This document shows positions 8,177 to 10,000 of a stretch of DNA of 10,000 bases, piece by piece. A program made the position numbers and the translations under genes. The notes under the pieces are model-generated. The model saw nothing but the letters and a program-made list of their open reading frames with translations. It searched no databases and had not been told where the DNA came from. Source of the stretch: Cryptococcus deneoformans JEC21 (lineage: Eukaryota > Basidiomycota > Tremellomycetes > Tremellales > Cryptococcaceae); contig NC_006682.1 in assembly GCF_000091045.1 (NCBI RefSeq), positions 310,001 to 320,000 on the forward strand, in the 5' to 3' direction. Each line of letters starts with the position of its first letter. The stretch's first letter is position 1.

Positions 8177-8479
8177 CCTTCGTGGGGAAGAAGGTTGGGG
8201 TTGGATTCGGGGGGGCAGGCTGTGTGGGTGGGCAAGGAGGAGCAGGATGGGGTCAAATTTGTTATGGAGAAGATTGTAGGTGGACTTTTGTTGATTGTTT
8301 GATTTAGGTTTTGGTTTCTTAATACCTTTCCTGTTTCTTCCCAAAATGTACACTATCAGAACGTCCTCCGTATCGTATCAGCTATCTATGCATTTATATT
8401 ACTACGGATTACAACGGTGGATGAACAAGAACATTCACTGGACAAGGACAACAAAAAAACGCAAAGTCTCAATCAACTG
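8177..8479. terminator. Convergent 3' region with a G-rich segment
   Basis: This 303-bp gap lies between the stop codons of the PPSY protein gene (plus) and EXO5 (minus). The part just after 8177 is G-rich on the plus strand (G-runs between 8184 and 8232), the rest is AT-rich with T-runs. No further ORF can be supported. Confidence 0.4.
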
Positions 8480-10000
8480 TCACAATTTATTCTTCTTTTC
8501 TTGAATCTGCCGACGGTGTTCTTCAACTTTCATCAAACTATCCAATACATAATACTCATCAGCCACCTTGTCTCCTCTCGACAGGAGAATCGGGAGAAAA
8601 ATGAACTCACCGCCATTCACAGCCATCTTCAAATTCACAATACGCACATCTCTTCGCTTCATGTATCTCTACACCCTTCGGCGGTCGCTCTCCCATCCAG
8701 AACTGCAAGACACTTTCAAGATGGTCCGTCAAGAACTTTGGAGAGTGTGAAAATGCACTACGACCGATTATAGATCCTGCCACAAGATCATCTTTTCTCT
8801 TTGCTTTTGTCTTTATTCTTTCTTGGGAGATAAGACCGGAGAGTTGTGAGGTATGGACATCGCTAGGCTTTTTCGATGGTGTAGAAGAGGCAAGCGAGCT
8901 TTGAGAAAGTGAGAACTCTGGATTTGAGGGCGTTGATGTTGAGGGGACTTCGGACGTGGTGGTGGTAAGGTTATTCGTAGCAGCTCCTTCGGGAATGACA
9001 TCAACGCTCCCGGGTACAAACCTATCACCACCCGCACGGTCTTCACCCAGCCCATTTTCAATAACGTGGGCGTAAAACTCATCATCAGTCGAAGTCCAAT
9101 ACTCCTCATCCTCATGAACAGTACTTTCGTCTCTGTCCTTTTTGTGCTTCCTGGATGTAGATGCTGGGGTAGTATGGGGCGCTGATCTTGTGTAGGTGGG
9201 CGTGAGAATGGGCGTGGTGAGATAAGGTCTGGTTGATGAGGCATTTGGGTCGATATTCAAACTTTCAGCGATTGCTAGCTGGATAAGACGCTGTTCTTCC
9301 TCTGCTTCCAAATGCCCATGACCTCTGCTAAGCGGCGCTTCACCTCTTTGAAATTCTACTTCCAACGCATCGTCTTGTTTATTTGGTGATTCTCGATTAA
9401 AATCTCTTTTCCGCCGCTTGTGGGCTTCTCTCCTTTTTCGCTTCTTTTTCCCTCCTGCCCATCTATATACCAACTCAAGCCTATCTTCAGTCTTCCCCAG
9501 ATTTTCCCATTGTTCCCCTTTTTCCCGTACGCCTTTGAGCTTTGTCTCTTTACTATACCCCAAGCCAAGGTCCTCGACATACTTTTCCCACACCTGGACA
9601 AAGTCTTGAAGGCACAATGCCTTGGTCGCACCATGTCTCAGCTTGTTGCCTTCGATAACCATCCGCCCCTCCTTAAAAAATTGCTCAGAGAATGGTTCAG
9701 TTGGGGAGAGCGATAGATGGTCGAAAAGCTTCTTCCAAGCAAAGGGTTTTGAAGCTCGTGAGGGTAAGATCGAGAATGTGTCATCTAACAGTTGCTGATC
9801 AGTCGAAGGTGTAGAAGATCGATATGGCGCAAGCAAGATTGCGTCCAGCATCTCCTTGTACATCATGACTTGTATCTTTCCCGCCTTAATGTCATCGTCT
9901 CGTGGCACCGATAATACTGCGCGTGTCTTGGAGTCGGAAATGTGCAGCTTGTGGGTACGAGGTCTAGATTGTTGTGATAATGCGGTCGATGGCAGATCCA
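8480..10000 (-). CDS. EXO5: Exonuclease V, 3' part (5' end beyond the window)
   Basis: Single-strand DNA exonuclease of the RecB-like PD-(D/E)XK class with an iron-sulfur cluster; family members (human EXO5, yeast Exo5/Dem1, fission yeast Exo5) act in nuclear repair or mitochondrial DNA upkeep. Two exons are visible: 10000-8611 (open to the edge) and 8537-8480, joined across a 73-nt GT-AG intron; 481 residues are visible. The catalytic DSK (ISDSKTR) is at 9927-9935 and the RecB-type QVMMYK at 9855-9872. The C-terminus carries CAYCEFEDGCEWR, three of the four cluster cysteines (8619-8648); the fourth should lie upstream. Splicing adds an 18-residue basic tail after CEWR. Between core parts lies a long insertion (about 9560-8790) of low complexity with a Lys/Arg patch and a UIM-like motif, making this protein clearly longer than the human one. 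Family confident; 5' end unseen. Confidence 0.92.
9249..9302 (-). other. UIM-like ubiquitin-binding motif inside EXO5
   Basis: The encoded EEEQRLIQLAIAESLNID has an acidic start, the hydrophobic pair LI, then Ala and Ser four residues apart (AIAES), which matches the ubiquitin-interacting motif core (acidic-rich, hydrophobic, xxAxxxSxx acidic). It sits in the disordered insertion, outside the nuclease core. The two residues between the acidic run and LI are a small departure from the consensus. Confidence 0.5.
9402..9455 (-). other. Basic patch, likely nuclear localisation signal, in EXO5
   Basis: The encoded segment GGKKKRKRREAHKRRKRD has 11 Lys/Arg in 18 residues in two clusters, typical of a bipartite nuclear localisation signal. 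It could also help bind DNA. It suggests a nuclear pool of the enzyme, though a mitochondrial targeting sequence at the unseen N-terminus cannot be excluded. Confidence 0.5.

Noticed and set aside
8009..8353. Minus-strand 114-codon ORF
   Set aside because: It overlaps the membrane-helix end of the plus-strand gene and the 3' gap, has no recognisable domain and looks like a shadow frame.
9420..9716. Plus-strand ORFs over EXO5
   Set aside because: They are antisense to the Lys/Arg-rich and core segments of EXO5, which is firmly supported on the minus strand.

Overview
The window looks like nuclear DNA of a basidiomycete yeast of the Tremellales (Cryptococcus/Kwoniella type). Genes are densely broken by very short GT-AG introns (53-61 nt in the largest gene, 63-91 nt in the next), leaders are CT-rich, and the zinc-cluster protein has the long last loop I associate with basidiomycete regulators. 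The placement is an inference; no ribosomal or marker gene is present. I see no mobile element, tRNA, rRNA or CRISPR array.

Layout. Positions 1-1990 hold no gene I can establish. There is a strongly purine-rich tract (about 115-315) with a TATA-like site that would suit a leftward gene starting near the left edge, then ambiguous coding-like fragments, then the long upstream region of the first clear gene with a tandem CRE-like site. Positions 1991-5142 (+) hold a Zn(2)Cys(6) transcription factor of 10 exons and 882 residues, with DNA-binding, coiled-coil and fungal-specific transcription factor regions. Positions 5421-6658 (-) hold a complete glucosamine-6-phosphate deaminase of 6 exons and 286 residues with all catalytic residues. 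These two genes converge on a 278-bp gap. Positions 6659-7579 are a divergent promoter region with small, unproven ORFs on both strands. Positions 7580-8176 (+) hold a predicted 198-residue Pro/Ser/His-rich protein with two PPSY motifs and one C-terminal membrane helix. Positions 8480-10000 (-) hold the C-terminal part of exonuclease V (EXO5), whose 5' end lies beyond the right edge. It has an RecB-type nuclease core, an iron-sulfur cysteine cluster, and a long inserted disordered segment with a basic patch and a likely ubiquitin-interacting motif.

The genes appear functionally unrelated: one regulator, one amino-sugar catabolic enzyme, one membrane protein and one DNA repair/mitochondrial DNA nuclease. 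The deaminase links N-acetylglucosamine or glucosamine use to glycolysis, and nothing in the sequence shows that the neighbouring regulator controls it. The most interesting signals are the ubiquitin-linked motifs in the EXO5 insertion and in the tail-anchored protein. I found no clear undescribed multi-gene system.
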